From UBA4717 sp045577925 (GTDB lineage: Bacteria; Bacillota; Clostridia; Oscillospirales; CAG-272), in contig JAZNJH010000035.1 of NCBI GenBank assembly GCA_045577925.1, positions 1 to 64,000 on the forward strand: a DNA stretch of 64,000 bases. The letters are read 5' to 3'. Positions 43,704 to 51,837 of the stretch are shown piece by piece. The notes under the pieces were generated by a model. It did not search any database, was not told where the DNA came from, and worked only from the letters and a program-made list of their open reading frames with translations. The position numbers were made by a program, and so were the translations under genes. The stretch's first letter is position 1. Each line of letters opens with the position of its first letter.

Positions 43704-44196
43704 GATAAAATCGTTGGTTTTACGGGGGGTGTGACTTTCCCGACTCGGGGAAAGTCACCAAAGGCGAGTATAAGGGGAAGGCGCGGCGGGTAGCACCCGC
43801 GGGCATGGCGCGCGTGAAGTTTGTGCGAATTTAGAGTATCGACCCGTACACTAACATTTGCTTAAATTTCCACAAGAATCGGACTACCCACAAATGATGA
43901 AATTTATAAAGTGAACTGTTCAGACACCCTCAAACAAGTACACAAGATGAGCTTTGCGGGCACAAAATGGGGAGTTATTGAGATGTACGTTCGTTAGAGG
44001 GGGAATTGCGAAAAGGGGGAGATAAAGGGGAGAAGCCGTAAACAAAAGCTTCAGATACGGGTGATGACTTATAATTTTTGCAAGCATACCGCGTAATGCC
44101 TACGGCTACTACCCGCCCTCGCCCCCTTTTGGCTCGCCTTTGGTTACTTTCCCCGAGTCGGGAAAGTAACACCCCCGTAAAACTAACGATTTTATC
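43704..44196. mobile_element. Non-coding element with ~108-nt terminal inverted repeats (copy E1)
   Basis: The ends 43704-43813 and 44089-44196 are inverted copies at roughly 80% identity; both start GATAAAATCGTT and include a perfect ACTTTCCC...GGGGAAAGT hairpin followed by ACCAAAGGCGAG. The core plus right end (43825-44196) is collinear with the reverse complement of 55810-56197. No ORF fits, so it looks like a MITE-like non-autonomous element or a repeated structured RNA. Confidence 0.7.
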
Positions 44197-44227
44197 GACA
44201 AAATATAGTGCAACAAACCGCACGACA

Positions 44228-44275
44228 CCTCATCCGTCAGCCTTCGGCTGCCACCTTCCCCCACTGGGGAAGGCT
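44228..44275. repeat. Half copy of the intergenic palindrome
   Basis: CCTCATCCGTCAGCC..GGCTGCCACCTTCCCC..GGGGAAGGCT matches the right half of the family at 49209-49331 with substitutions. Confidence 0.65.
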
Positions 44276-44396
44276 ATATGGTCTCGCAAACCGTACACAA
44301 GTGCGGAGAAAGTCACACCCCCGTAAAACTAACGATTTTACTAAATATGCGAAATACCACAAGCCGCCCCGCAAATGCATACCGATACAATAATAA

Positions 44397-44422
44397 CGGG
44401 AGGAGCAAGCCCCTCCCCTACA
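44397..44422 (-). repeat. GTAGGG REP-like hairpin, type C, inverted
   Basis: Reverse complement of the copy at 43581; flanking bases on the outer side (AAAGTGCGCAC) are also shared in inverted form. Confidence 0.75.
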
Positions 44423-44507
44423 AAAGTGCGCACGTAAAGTAACACCCTCGTAAAGCGAATGATTTCATCAGATATAAGTTAGTCCAACAAATCTCTTGCA
44501 GTATAAG

Positions 44508-44558
44508 CCCTCTCCGTCAAAGCCTCCGGCTTTGCCACCTCTCCCGAAAGGAGAGGCT
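44508..44558. repeat. Half copy of the intergenic palindrome
   Basis: CCCTCTCCGTCA..GCCACCTCTCCCG..GGAGAGGC, closely matching the right half of the copy at 49209-49331. Confidence 0.75.
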
Positions 44559-44631
44559 AATGCGCGCCATGGTAGCGGCTCCTGATCCTATCCGCTAAAT
44601 AAAAAGGAGAGCTGTTAGCTCTCCATATATT

Positions 44632-44922
44632 TTATGCAAGCTTACCTTTGAGCGCAAGATCAAGCCATACCGAGCCAATGTCAAGCGCTTCATACAGTCC
44701 GTGCTTTTTTGCAGCCTTTACTATTTTCCCGTCTGCGTTCGAGCGCACCATTATAGTTACCGTACCTGCAATATCGTACTCGCCCTTCTTTTCGGTATCA
44801 TGAACGCCTATAAACAATGAATGTGTATCATCAAGATAACCATAGAGAAACTGTCCGCCCTGCCTTACAAGCGGCTTTCCTCTGAACATTACATATTTAT
44901 CCTTCTCAAGTATATTTGCCAT
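44632..44922 (-). CDS. Uncharacterised 96-residue protein
   Basis: A small soluble protein (MANILEKDKYVMFRGKPLVR..) with normal codon use and a strong coding look. The stretch YLDDTHSLFIGVHDTEKKG and the Gly-Lys-rich second half suggest a compact alpha/beta fold. I do not recognise the family. It stands at the edge of the repeat island, opposite to the next gene, and has no operon partner. Confidence 0.65.
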   Translation of the reverse strand: MANILEKDKYVMFRGKPLVRQGGQFLYGYLDDTHSLFIGVHDTEKKGEYDIAGTVTIMVRSNADGKIVKAAKKHGLYEALDIGSVWLDLALKGKLA

Positions 44923-45083
44923 TATATTATCGCCCTCTCTGTCTTTTATTTACAAAACTTATCTATCCTAATTTATTATATCGCAGTTTCTTTTTTCTGT
45001 CAACTGTTTTTTGAGCTCTTTGCAAATATGTCGTCTACGCAAATTATGCCAAAATTTACCTTGAGCGTTTTTTCGCCTTTTAT

Positions 45084-45112
45084 TTGACAAAATACGTGCG
45101 GTATTATATAAT
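45084..45112 (+). promoter_or_regulatory. Promoter for the DUF3048 lipoprotein
   Basis: TTGACA and TATAAT with a 17-bp spacer lie 41 bp before the ATG at 45153. Confidence 0.8.
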
Positions 45113-45152
45113 ATTATTATGGAAGTTTGTACCACAGGAAGGAATTATAACT

Positions 45153-46337
45153 ATGCCAAACTCAATTAAGCTTTTTGTTATCTCACTCTTACTGTTATCG
45201 GTCATTTTATGCTCGTCGTGCGCTATCATTGAAAAGCGCACCGAAGGACATGACACCAAGGATGACGTTATAAGCGAGACAGTGTCAGAATCTGAATCCG
45301 AAAGTGAGTCTGAAAGCGAAGAGATACCCGCTGTTGTAATTCCTGAATATATAAATCCGCTTACAGGTCTCGGAGTCAGCGAAGACGTTGCAAACAACCG
45401 TCCTGTTGCCGTTATGATAAACAATATAAAGGCCTCTATGCCTCAGCTTGGCACGTCGGGCGCAGACGTTATTTACGAATGTATCGTTGAAGGCGCGCAG
45501 ACACGTCTTATGGCGGTATATCTCGATTATGCGGATATAGGCGCCATTGGTTCAGTACGTTCAAGCCGCGAATACTATCTCGATTTTGCCAGCAATCACG
45601 ACGCTATCTATGTACATGCAGGCGGAAGCGACGAGGCTTACCGTCAGATAAAGGCAAGCCGTGTTAACAATCTTGACGGCGTTAACATGTATCTTCCAAG
45701 CACGTTCTACCGCGATGAGGCGCGTGTAAAATCAATGCCGTACGAACACACGCTTATGACAAGCGGAGAAGGTATTGTTGACGGCATTGATTACAAGGGT
45801 TACAGGAGCGAGGCAAATGCGGACTTCAAAGGACCGTTTGAGTTCGCAGAGTTTGGCGAAGAAATAATACCCGAGGGAGACGTTGCAGAATACGTTAGCG
45901 TTTCATATTCGGACAAGCATGAGCCTTATTATATATATAATGAAGAAAACAAGCTTTACGAGCGTTATCAGTTTAATGAAATACAAGAAGACGCCTCTAC
46001 CGGTGAGGGCTTAAAATTTGACAATATTATAATTCTATATTGTTCAACCTACAACACAGGTGACGAATACGGGCATTACAGCGTATCTGCCACGGGCAAG
46101 GGCGACGGCGTATACGTCACTCGCGGCAAGGCGGTTAACGTCAAGTGGGAAAAGTCAGCGAGAAACAGCCCCGTTAAGCTCACACTTGAAAGCGGTGAAG
46201 AGCTTATCATCAACCGCGGCAAGACGATGATGCAGATATGCACAAATTCGATGAAGGACGATACCGTTATTTCTTCGAATCATGCCCCGAGTCAGAATCA
46301 GCAAGACGCGCAGGCAGACGGAATAACAGTCTACTGA
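45153..46337 (+). CDS. DUF3048 (YerB-like) lipoprotein
   Basis: I start at 45153 (394 residues) with AGGAAGGA upstream; a frame from 45084 overlaps the promoter. The signal ends in lipobox LCSSC, followed by a Ser/Glu-repeat linker. The DUF3048 N-terminal part shows NPLTGL, NRPVAVMINNIKASMPQLG and GAQTRLMAVYL; the C-terminal part shows the YARSGRGN-like tail. YerB-type proteins are cell-envelope lipoproteins of unknown function. Its last 71 bp overlap the opposite-strand GerA-family gene. Confidence 0.9.
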   Translation: MPNSIKLFVISLLLLSVILCSSCAIIEKRTEGHDTKDDVISETVSESESESESESEEIPAVVIPEYINPLTGLGVSEDVANNRPVAVMINNIKASMPQLGTSGADVIYECIVEGAQTRLMAVYLDYADIGAIGSVRSSREYYLDFASNHDAIYVHAGGSDEAYRQIKASRVNNLDGVNMYLPSTFYRDEARVKSMPYEHTLMTSGEGIVDGIDYKGYRSEANADFKGPFEFAEFGEEIIPEGDVAEYVSVSYSDKHEPYYIYNEENKLYERYQFNEIQEDASTGEGLKFDNIIILYCSTYNTGDEYGHYSVSATGKGDGVYVTRGKAVNVKWEKSARNSPVKLTLESGEELIINRGKTMMQICTNSMKDDTVISSNHAPSQNQQDAQADGITVY

Positions 46338-47721
46338 GAGCTTTTCTGTTAAAAGGAAGAAGCGGATAGAGGTAGCTGCGGCTGCCGTCTACGGTATTAT
46401 TTGAAACTATCAGTAATGCTATAATAAAATAGGAAGCGATATATCCGGGCAGATCAAACAGAGCGGTCAGTAAAAGCATGAGCATACGCATGAATTTAAA
46501 TGCGAAACCAAGCTCATAGCTTGCCTGCGTAAAGTTTGCGATTGCAACTATTGCCATATATACGATTACTTCAGGAGTCAGAAAGCCTATCTGTACGGCG
46601 AAGTCGCCCAGTATCAGACCGCCGACTACCGAAAGAGAGTTGCTCAGGGTATCGGGGGTATTAAGAGAGGCGAGTTTGAGTCCGTCAAGGGCAAATTCAA
46701 CCAAAAACAGCTGTGCTATTATCGGTACTATCGGCTTCTCTGTGATTTTAATAAAGTCAAGCCATTCGGGTATCAGATTTGGATTATCTATCAAGAGATA
46801 CCACGTTGGAGTAAGAACAAGAGTCAACAGAAAAACGAAATGGCGAAGCACTCTGAGATAACAGCCTGTAAATGGCGGTAGATAATAGTCGCTTGCCTCT
46901 TGCAAAAAATCAAATATGCCGCACGGCAGGATCATAACTTCGGGAGAAGCGTCGCAGAGTACGGCAACACTCCCCTCAAGTATTGATGCGGCGGCGGTAT
47001 CAGGTCTTTCGGTATATCTGAATTTAGGAAAAGGGTTATACCATTTAACAGGCACAAGCGCTTCCGCAAGGCTTTGGTGGCCGAGCGTTAGCGCTTTTAT
47101 ATCAAGGCTTTGCAGTTTCTCTTTTAGTTTATTTACATACGCTTCGTCTGCAACACCCGAAATGTAGCAAAGCGCCACGTCAGTCTTGCTCTTTTTGCCA
47201 ACCGTTACGCGCTCTGCTCTGAAGTTTGTATCGCGGATACGTCGGCGTATCATACATATATTGGGTTTGAGCGCCTCGATAAATCCGTCGCGCGCGCCGC
47301 GAAGGACTTTATCGTTGCTCGGCTCGTCTATTGAGCGCGAGGGGTAATTTCTCACGTCAATTATGAGAACTTCTTTACCGAAGGTATCAAGCATGAGGCA
47401 GAGCGTGCCCGACATAACCGAATAGGCTATCTGGTCAATACTCTCCTGAACGATCACCTCGCCATACGGCACAGCCGCTTCGGCGAAGCGCTTTGCGTCG
47501 CTTATCGACTGGATATCCTCACGCTCCAGCTTTGCAAAGAATATGAGCAGCTTTTCAAAGAGCTCACCGCTCATAAAGCTATCTATAAAATAGAGCTTAG
47601 CGCGGTGAGTTCCGAACACCATCTCCCTGCCGGCAATGTCGAAGTTTATACCAACCCCGAACAGCTCGTCGAGCATACTTTTATTAACTTCAAAATCTGC
47701 GGTGAGTTTTTTCTCGCTCAT
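46267..47721 (-). CDS. GerA-family spore membrane protein (SpoVAF-like)
   Basis: A 484-residue protein: soluble N-domain (about 1-250; RNYPSRSIDEPSNDKVLRGARDGF is the family signature), then five or six membrane segments with PFTGCYLRVLRHFVFLLTLVLTPTWYLL and FDLPGYIASYF. This is the A subunit of germinant receptors (GerAA) or SpoVAF. No B or C receptor genes accompany it, and the solitary form favours SpoVAF, which helps dipicolinate release. Its 3' end overlaps the DUF3048 gene. Confidence 0.87.
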   Translation of the reverse strand: MSEKKLTADFEVNKSMLDELFGVGINFDIAGREMVFGTHRAKLYFIDSFMSGELFEKLLIFFAKLEREDIQSISDAKRFAEAAVPYGEVIVQESIDQIAYSVMSGTLCLMLDTFGKEVLIIDVRNYPSRSIDEPSNDKVLRGARDGFIEALKPNICMIRRRIRDTNFRAERVTVGKKSKTDVALCYISGVADEAYVNKLKEKLQSLDIKALTLGHQSLAEALVPVKWYNPFPKFRYTERPDTAAASILEGSVAVLCDASPEVMILPCGIFDFLQEASDYYLPPFTGCYLRVLRHFVFLLTLVLTPTWYLLIDNPNLIPEWLDFIKITEKPIVPIIAQLFLVEFALDGLKLASLNTPDTLSNSLSVVGGLILGDFAVQIGFLTPEVIVYMAIVAIANFTQASYELGFAFKFMRMLMLLLTALFDLPGYIASYFIIALLIVSNNTVDGSRSYLYPLLPFNRKALSRLLFRLPARLADSDSGHDSKK

Positions 47722-47758
47722 GTTTATTTTCCTTTATTTTATTAAATATCAGGGTGTG

Positions 47759-47784
47759 CGGACCGTCGGGGACCCGGTCCCTAC
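47759..47784 (-). repeat. GTAGGG REP-like hairpin, type B, inverted, one base shorter
   Basis: Matches the copies at 38247 and 43630 except for a single-base deletion in the loop region. It lies between the amidase and the GerA-family gene. Confidence 0.75.
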
Positions 47785-47820
47785 GGTGTTTATTATCCCA
47801 CGTTAATGTGAAATTATGTA

Positions 47821-48384
47821 TCAGAGTCCAAAATAAGCAAGAATTCCGTTATATATTCCGCGTGCGAAAACGTCGGGTTCTGTTCCCATGAGCACGGCGT
47901 CGCGGCGGTTTGATATATATCCCATTTCGATAAGAACGGACGGCATACGTGTACGGCGGAGAACATATAGAGACGGGCGCACGAACATTCCCCTGTTATC
48001 AAGACCTGTTGCGGCGGCCAGTGACGTTAGTATATACTCTCCGAGAACGTACCCCTCGGACGCGCGGCTGTATGCATATCCCTCAACGCCGGATGCGGTT
48101 GCGTTCGTGCTTGCGTTGGTATGCAGGCTTATATAGTAATCTGCTCCCCATGAGTTTGCATCGTTAACGCGTGTGGAGAGACTTGTTGAGTTGCTTGTGC
48201 CAAGCACCTGTGTTGGAGAGTTATGCGACGTGCGCGCCACGAACTCGGGATTGGCGTTCAGCAGTGCGGCAAGTCTGCGGCCAATGTCGTATGTTATCTG
48301 ATGCTCGGTGTAGCCGTTACCCTCGGCGCCGGCGTTAGGGTTTGTCGGGTTGTGCCCCATATCAATATAGATTTTAATCGGCAT
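47821..48384 (-). CDS. N-acetylmuramoyl-L-alanine amidase (Amidase_3)
   Basis: A 187-residue single-domain zinc amidase. Ligands His11 (DMGHNPTNPNAG), Glu27 and His88 (YISLHTN) and catalytic Glu153 (VLIEMGYISN) are all present. No signal peptide or binding repeats are seen, so it may act inside the mother cell during sporulation, as CwlC- or SpoIIP-adjacent amidases do, or leave by a non-classical route. It is divergent from the TtcA-like gene. Confidence 0.9.
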   Translation of the reverse strand: MPIKIYIDMGHNPTNPNAGAEGNGYTEHQITYDIGRRLAALLNANPEFVARTSHNSPTQVLGTSNSTSLSTRVNDANSWGADYYISLHTNASTNATASGVEGYAYSRASEGYVLGEYILTSLAAATGLDNRGMFVRPSLYVLRRTRMPSVLIEMGYISNRRDAVLMGTEPDVFARGIYNGILAYFGL

Positions 48385-48469
48385 AATTTGTGCCTGCCTT
48401 TCTTTATTGTTTTTTCTGTATCAATATATGAAAACGCAGGCAGTTTTGTTATATAAAGGAGCATTTGAT

Positions 48470-49195
48470 TTGGAAAACATCAGAAGAATACTGAGCTTTG
48501 TAAGGCGTGCGGTTGACGATTATAATATGATAGAAGAGGGAGATCGGATCGCTGTCGGTGTATCGGGCGGAAAGGATTCGCTGACTCTTCTGGCGGCGCT
48601 TTCGGATCTTCGGACATTTTATCCTAAAAAATATGAGCTTTATGCCGTTATGATAGACATGGGCTTTGAGGGCGCGGATTTTTCAGCTGTTGAAAAATTC
48701 TGTAATGATCTTGGGGTCGGGCTTAAAATTGTACGCACAAATATCTCTCACGTTATTTTCGACGTTCGCAAAGAAAAAAATCCCTGTTCGCTTTGCGCAC
48801 GTATGCGCCGCGGAACGCTTCACGACGCTGTGCTTGAGCTTGGCTGCAACAAGCTTGCGCTCGGGCATCACTATGATGACGTGCTTGAAACGTTTATGCT
48901 CAATTTATTCCACGAGGGCAGGCTCGGCACGTTCTCGCCTGTAACTCATCTTGACAGAAAAGGGCTTACGATGATCCGTCCGATGATATACGCGCCCGAA
49001 AAGGACGTCAGATATTTTGCAACAAAGTCAAAGCTACCCGTTGTAAAGTCGCCCTGCCCTGCCGACGGAGCAACGAAGCGCGAGGATATGAAGCAGTTTT
49101 TGAAAAAGCTTGAAGTTGAGAATCACAGAGGTCTCAAGCACCGTATATTCAAGGCAATATGCAAGGCAGAGCTTGACGGATACAGGGAAACTTGA
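48470..49195 (+). CDS. TtcA-family tRNA 2-thiolation PP-loop ATPase
   Basis: Starting at TTG 48470 with AAAGGAG upstream gives 241 residues. PP-loop VGVSGGKDSL, the CSLCARMRRG pair (CxxC for an Fe-S cluster), GHHYDD and RPMIYAPEKDV, with a later Cys-Pro-Ala, match TtcA, which makes 2-thiocytidine at tRNA position 32. An upstream ATG frame (48407) would lie in the amidase promoter and lacks a ribosome site. The third cluster Cys could be the one in SPCPADG. Confidence 0.87.
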   Translation: MENIRRILSFVRRAVDDYNMIEEGDRIAVGVSGGKDSLTLLAALSDLRTFYPKKYELYAVMIDMGFEGADFSAVEKFCNDLGVGLKIVRTNISHVIFDVRKEKNPCSLCARMRRGTLHDAVLELGCNKLALGHHYDDVLETFMLNLFHEGRLGTFSPVTHLDRKGLTMIRPMIYAPEKDVRYFATKSKLPVVKSPCPADGATKREDMKQFLKKLEVENHRGLKHRIFKAICKAELDGYRET

Positions 49196-49208
49196 AAACA
49201 CACAAACA

Positions 49209-49331
49209 AAAGGCTCTCCCTTTGGGAGAGCTGTCAGCTTTAGCTGACTGAGAGGGTAAACCCTGACGTTTGAATGCCCTCTCCGTCACGCCACAGTGCG
49301 TGCCACCTCTCCCGAAGGGAGAGGCTTTTTT
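49209..49331. repeat. Intergenic palindromic repeat, copy 2 (full length)
   Basis: Inverted relative to the copy at 11313-11425: GGCTCTCCC..GGGAGAGC, GTCAGC..GCTGACTGAGAGGG, then CCCTCTCCGTCA and GCCACCTCTCCCGAAGGGAGAGGC with a following T run. It probably also ends the TtcA-like transcript. Confidence 0.85.
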
Positions 49332-49370
49332 ATTGTTTTAATTAAATTTGCATTTTATGGGGCCAAATGC

Positions 49371-49399
49371 TTGCATTTGCTTTTTTACTATGGTATAAT
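49371..49399 (+). promoter_or_regulatory. Strong promoter of the structured transcript
   Basis: TTGCAT and a perfect TATAAT with 17-bp spacing; a transcript would begin near 49406, at the start of the long hairpin. Confidence 0.82.
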
Positions 49400-49403
49400 A
49401 TGC

Positions 49404-49600
49404 TTGCAACAACAATCAAATATTTTGCTATCACAAGGAGAAACTATCTTGGTAAAAGGTGTTTTCTCTTCTTTATCTATGCCTTGTGATAGGAAAGATT
49501 GTTGTTGCAGACATGAAGGGAAACACTTTTTCGGTGCGTTCCCTCGCGGAGCGCACTTTTTATTTGCGCGCATAAAAAGTGTTCCCGCCATTTTTAAGAA
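49404..49600 (+). ncRNA. Deeply structured leader or small RNA, unassigned
   Basis: An outer stem pairs TTGCAACAACAATC (49404-49417) with GATTGTTGTTGCA (49497-49509). Inside it CTATCACAAGG (49428-49438) pairs perfectly with CCTTGTGATAG (49482-49492), and GAGAAAC pairs with GTTTTCTC. A second hairpin domain follows: GGGAA/TTCCC and CACTTTTTAT with ATAAAAAGTG. No T run closes the first domain, so it is probably a leader of the 64-codon ORF. Confidence 0.65.
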
Positions 49601-49613
49601 ATAGGAGAATAGC

Positions 49614-49808
49614 ATGAATACTATCAAGCATTTTAATCTGCGTACCCAACCTTTGTTTATTTTAAAACTACATTATATTTCTAAATATTTCGGAAGAAGC
49701 AGTAATGCACAGCTCACAGTGTGGCTGTGCAAACACATCAATGATTTTGAAACTCATTTTCACGAGATCACCGACGATCACCTGCGTGATGCAGGTATTA
49801 TTTTATAA
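49614..49808 (+). CDS. Small hypothetical protein (64 residues)
   Basis: ATG 49614 has AGGAG at good spacing. The product starts MNTIKHFNLRTQPLFILKLHY, is His- and aromatic-rich (FETHFHEITDDHLRD) and has no clear membrane segment. It is flanked by a strong promoter with a 200-nt structured leader and by a perfect terminator, which argues for real expression. I do not recognise a family. Confidence 0.6.
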   Translation: MNTIKHFNLRTQPLFILKLHYISKYFGRSSNAQLTVWLCKHINDFETHFHEITDDHLRDAGIIL

Positions 49809-49836
49809 CTTTCCCTTCATTGTTGCGACTCAATTT

Positions 49837-49864
49837 AAAAAGGCACCCTTTCGGGTGCCTTTTC
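49837..49864 (+). terminator. Terminator of the 64-codon ORF transcript
   Basis: AAAAAGGCACCC and GGGTGCCTTTT form a strong stem with a TTTC loop and T run. Confidence 0.85.
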
Positions 49865-49875
49865 TCAGTATATTT

Positions 49876-51837
49876 TCAGTCTATCCAGCCGTCGTCTTCG
49901 TCTTCGTAATCTTCGTCCTCAGGATCTTCTTTTTCAGAGTATACCTCGGTTTCTTCTTCGGTATCTTGTGCATCATCTTCTTTTTCTTCGCCGAACATAT
50001 CTGAATAATACTCAAGATGAGTATCCGCAAAATATGCCGTTAATATAAACTCGGCATCAAATCCCTGAAGACCGAGGCTGTATGCGCCAACCTGAGAAAG
50101 TCCTACTCCGTGCCCCCAGCCGCGTCCAACGAAAATAAAGTCGTCGCCTTTGTCTGCTCTTATCTTTATACTGCGGTCGACGTATTCTATCTCACCGTTT
50201 GCCGTTATCACGGGGGTGTCCACGCTTGCCCAGGTATAGCTTTCGCCGTCGGCGGTGGCAACACACATCGGCTCTGTCCAGTTTATGTATGAGATCTTCG
50301 AGCCGTTAAGCCTTGAAAACATTCTTTTCTCGCTCTCACTGGCAAATGCCGGATCGTTTATTGTAACACTTCCCTGTCCTACGACAAAATTCGCGCTTTT
50401 TAAATTAGGCGACAGCTTTGAACGGACTGTATCGGTGTTTTTTATTTGGGCCTCGTTACCGTATTCATCTGTAAACGTTAGTTTAAACACGTAAAGCGAA
50501 TCGTCGGCATATTCGGCCTGAACGTCAACTATATCTCCCTTTATTGTATTATATCCCTTTGAAATAAGAAGATCTGCAAGATCGCTTGGAGATACGCTCC
50601 ATTTCCACGTACCGTTCGGGTGAGTGCTGTAATCTTCCCACGGTGTGGGTTTTGCCAAAAGATAGCTCTTTCCCGAGCCTCCCCATGCTTCACGCGCGCT
50701 GACGGTCGTACCGCCTGCAACTGCGCTGTAATAGGTCGTGATTATTTCGCCGTCGCGGCTGACAAGAACTTGTCCGCGTGTTCCCTTAACAGCCTTTCTG
50801 ACAGTATCGTTTATGTTTCTTACTCCGTTATAAGCCTGACAGCATACTGTATTGCAGAGGTCAAACTCATATGTTTTAGCATGCTTTCCTGCGGTATTAA
50901 CAGTATAGCTTCTGACAGCAACGGCAAACGCCTTCTGCGTTTCAAGAGGCCATGAGTTGCTTATCTCATAAGGAAGCACGCCCATTACGTAGTCTTCAAG
51001 TCCTATAAGGTTTACAAGCTCAACACCATCTTCATAACGTGAAAAAACAAAAACTCCGTCATAAAGCTTGTTAGCCGGTGTCTGAAGATATGCGCGCTCA
51101 TCGTCAGGCGAATCTATCGCCATAAGTCCAAGCTCTTCATAGTCCTTGCCGTCATAACGGAAAACTATCATGTTGGTCTGATAATCGATAAGGTTAAGCG
51201 CGGTTTCACTCGGCGATAAAACCGTGAGCTCCTCACAGGGTTCCTTGTTAACTTCAAAGCCTTCGAATATGTTTCCTGCTGAATCAATGTAACTCCATGC
51301 AGAGTCTTCGTCGCTGAAATTGCCGACAAGCAGGTAATAAGCGCCGTCGATATATGACGCTATCATGGGAGCATCGCACCCGTTATCCACCGCTATGTGC
51401 ATAGCGAGATACATTTCGTCAAGTGTAAGCGGCATATCAAGCATAACGTGATATGCTCCTATATCACCTTTTTTTGAAGTAGGAATATAGTCGCCGCCCT
51501 GCAAGAGCAGGTTTTTATCAACGGTAGTTTCAATCGTTTTAACGTCTGAAAGCGTATAAAGCTCTGTAACCTCATCGCTTTCCTTATCAACGCTGCACAC
51601 CGTAAATCCATACGGCGAGCGTGTCTGGAATGCAGGCACTACGCTTGTGCCGTACAATAAACCGATACGGACGATAGTATCGTCCGTATGCGTGTCATAT
51701 GCTGCACTTGAATCAAGTGTGAATATCCAGAGAAGAGAGGGCACTACCGTGCCAAGAACCATCAGCGCCACAAGCACCCATACAAGAACTCTTTTAGCCA
51801 ATGTGCCCTTTTTTCGAGAAGATTTATTCTGCGACAA
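49876..51837 (-). CDS. SpoIID/LytB-domain sporulation protein
   Basis: A 653-residue membrane-anchored protein: N-terminal helix (about 14-36), a long extracytoplasmic region, and a SpoIID domain from about residue 280 (YVMGVLPYEISNSWPLETQKAFAVAVRSYT; AREAWGG; GRGWGHGVGLSQVGAYSLG). SpoIID is a lytic transglycosylase needed for engulfment. The protein is larger than classical SpoIID (about 340) and ends in a 40-residue acidic tail (EDPEDEDYEDEDDG). It is co-transcribed with the next gene, overlapping its 3' end by 14 bp. Confidence 0.9.
   Translation of the reverse strand: MSQNKSSRKKGTLAKRVLVWVLVALMVLGTVVPSLLWIFTLDSSAAYDTHTDDTIVRIGLLYGTSVVPAFQTRSPYGFTVCSVDKESDEVTELYTLSDVKTIETTVDKNLLLQGGDYIPTSKKGDIGAYHVMLDMPLTLDEMYLAMHIAVDNGCDAPMIASYIDGAYYLLVGNFSDEDSAWSYIDSAGNIFEGFEVNKEPCEELTVLSPSETALNLIDYQTNMIVFRYDGKDYEELGLMAIDSPDDERAYLQTPANKLYDGVFVFSRYEDGVELVNLIGLEDYVMGVLPYEISNSWPLETQKAFAVAVRSYTVNTAGKHAKTYEFDLCNTVCCQAYNGVRNINDTVRKAVKGTRGQVLVSRDGEIITTYYSAVAGGTTVSAREAWGGSGKSYLLAKPTPWEDYSTHPNGTWKWSVSPSDLADLLISKGYNTIKGDIVDVQAEYADDSLYVFKLTFTDEYGNEAQIKNTDTVRSKLSPNLKSANFVVGQGSVTINDPAFASESEKRMFSRLNGSKISYINWTEPMCVATADGESYTWASVDTPVITANGEIEYVDRSIKIRADKGDDFIFVGRGWGHGVGLSQVGAYSLGLQGFDAEFILTAYFADTHLEYYSDMFGEEKEDDAQDTEEETEVYSEKEDPEDEDYEDEDDGWID

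Larger units (their letters stand above)
43382..44631. other. Gene-free repeat island
   Basis: About 1.25 kb without a convincing gene. It is a mosaic of repeat pieces: REP-like hairpins (43581, 43630, 44397), a 490-nt inverted-repeat element (43704-44196), solo ends of that element (43534-43560, 44295-44345, 44425-44470), and two half copies of the intergenic palindrome (44228, 44508). Confidence 0.8.

Noticed and set aside
43975..44393. Several ORFs of 60-82 codons in the repeat island
   Set aside because: They are built from inverted-repeat DNA with many Pro/Arg/Ser codons and lack ribosome sites; the same DNA is repeated without frame conservation.
43820..44460. CRISPR array in the repeat island
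   Set aside because: Repeats are of different lengths and orientations, without regular spacers, and no cas genes are present.
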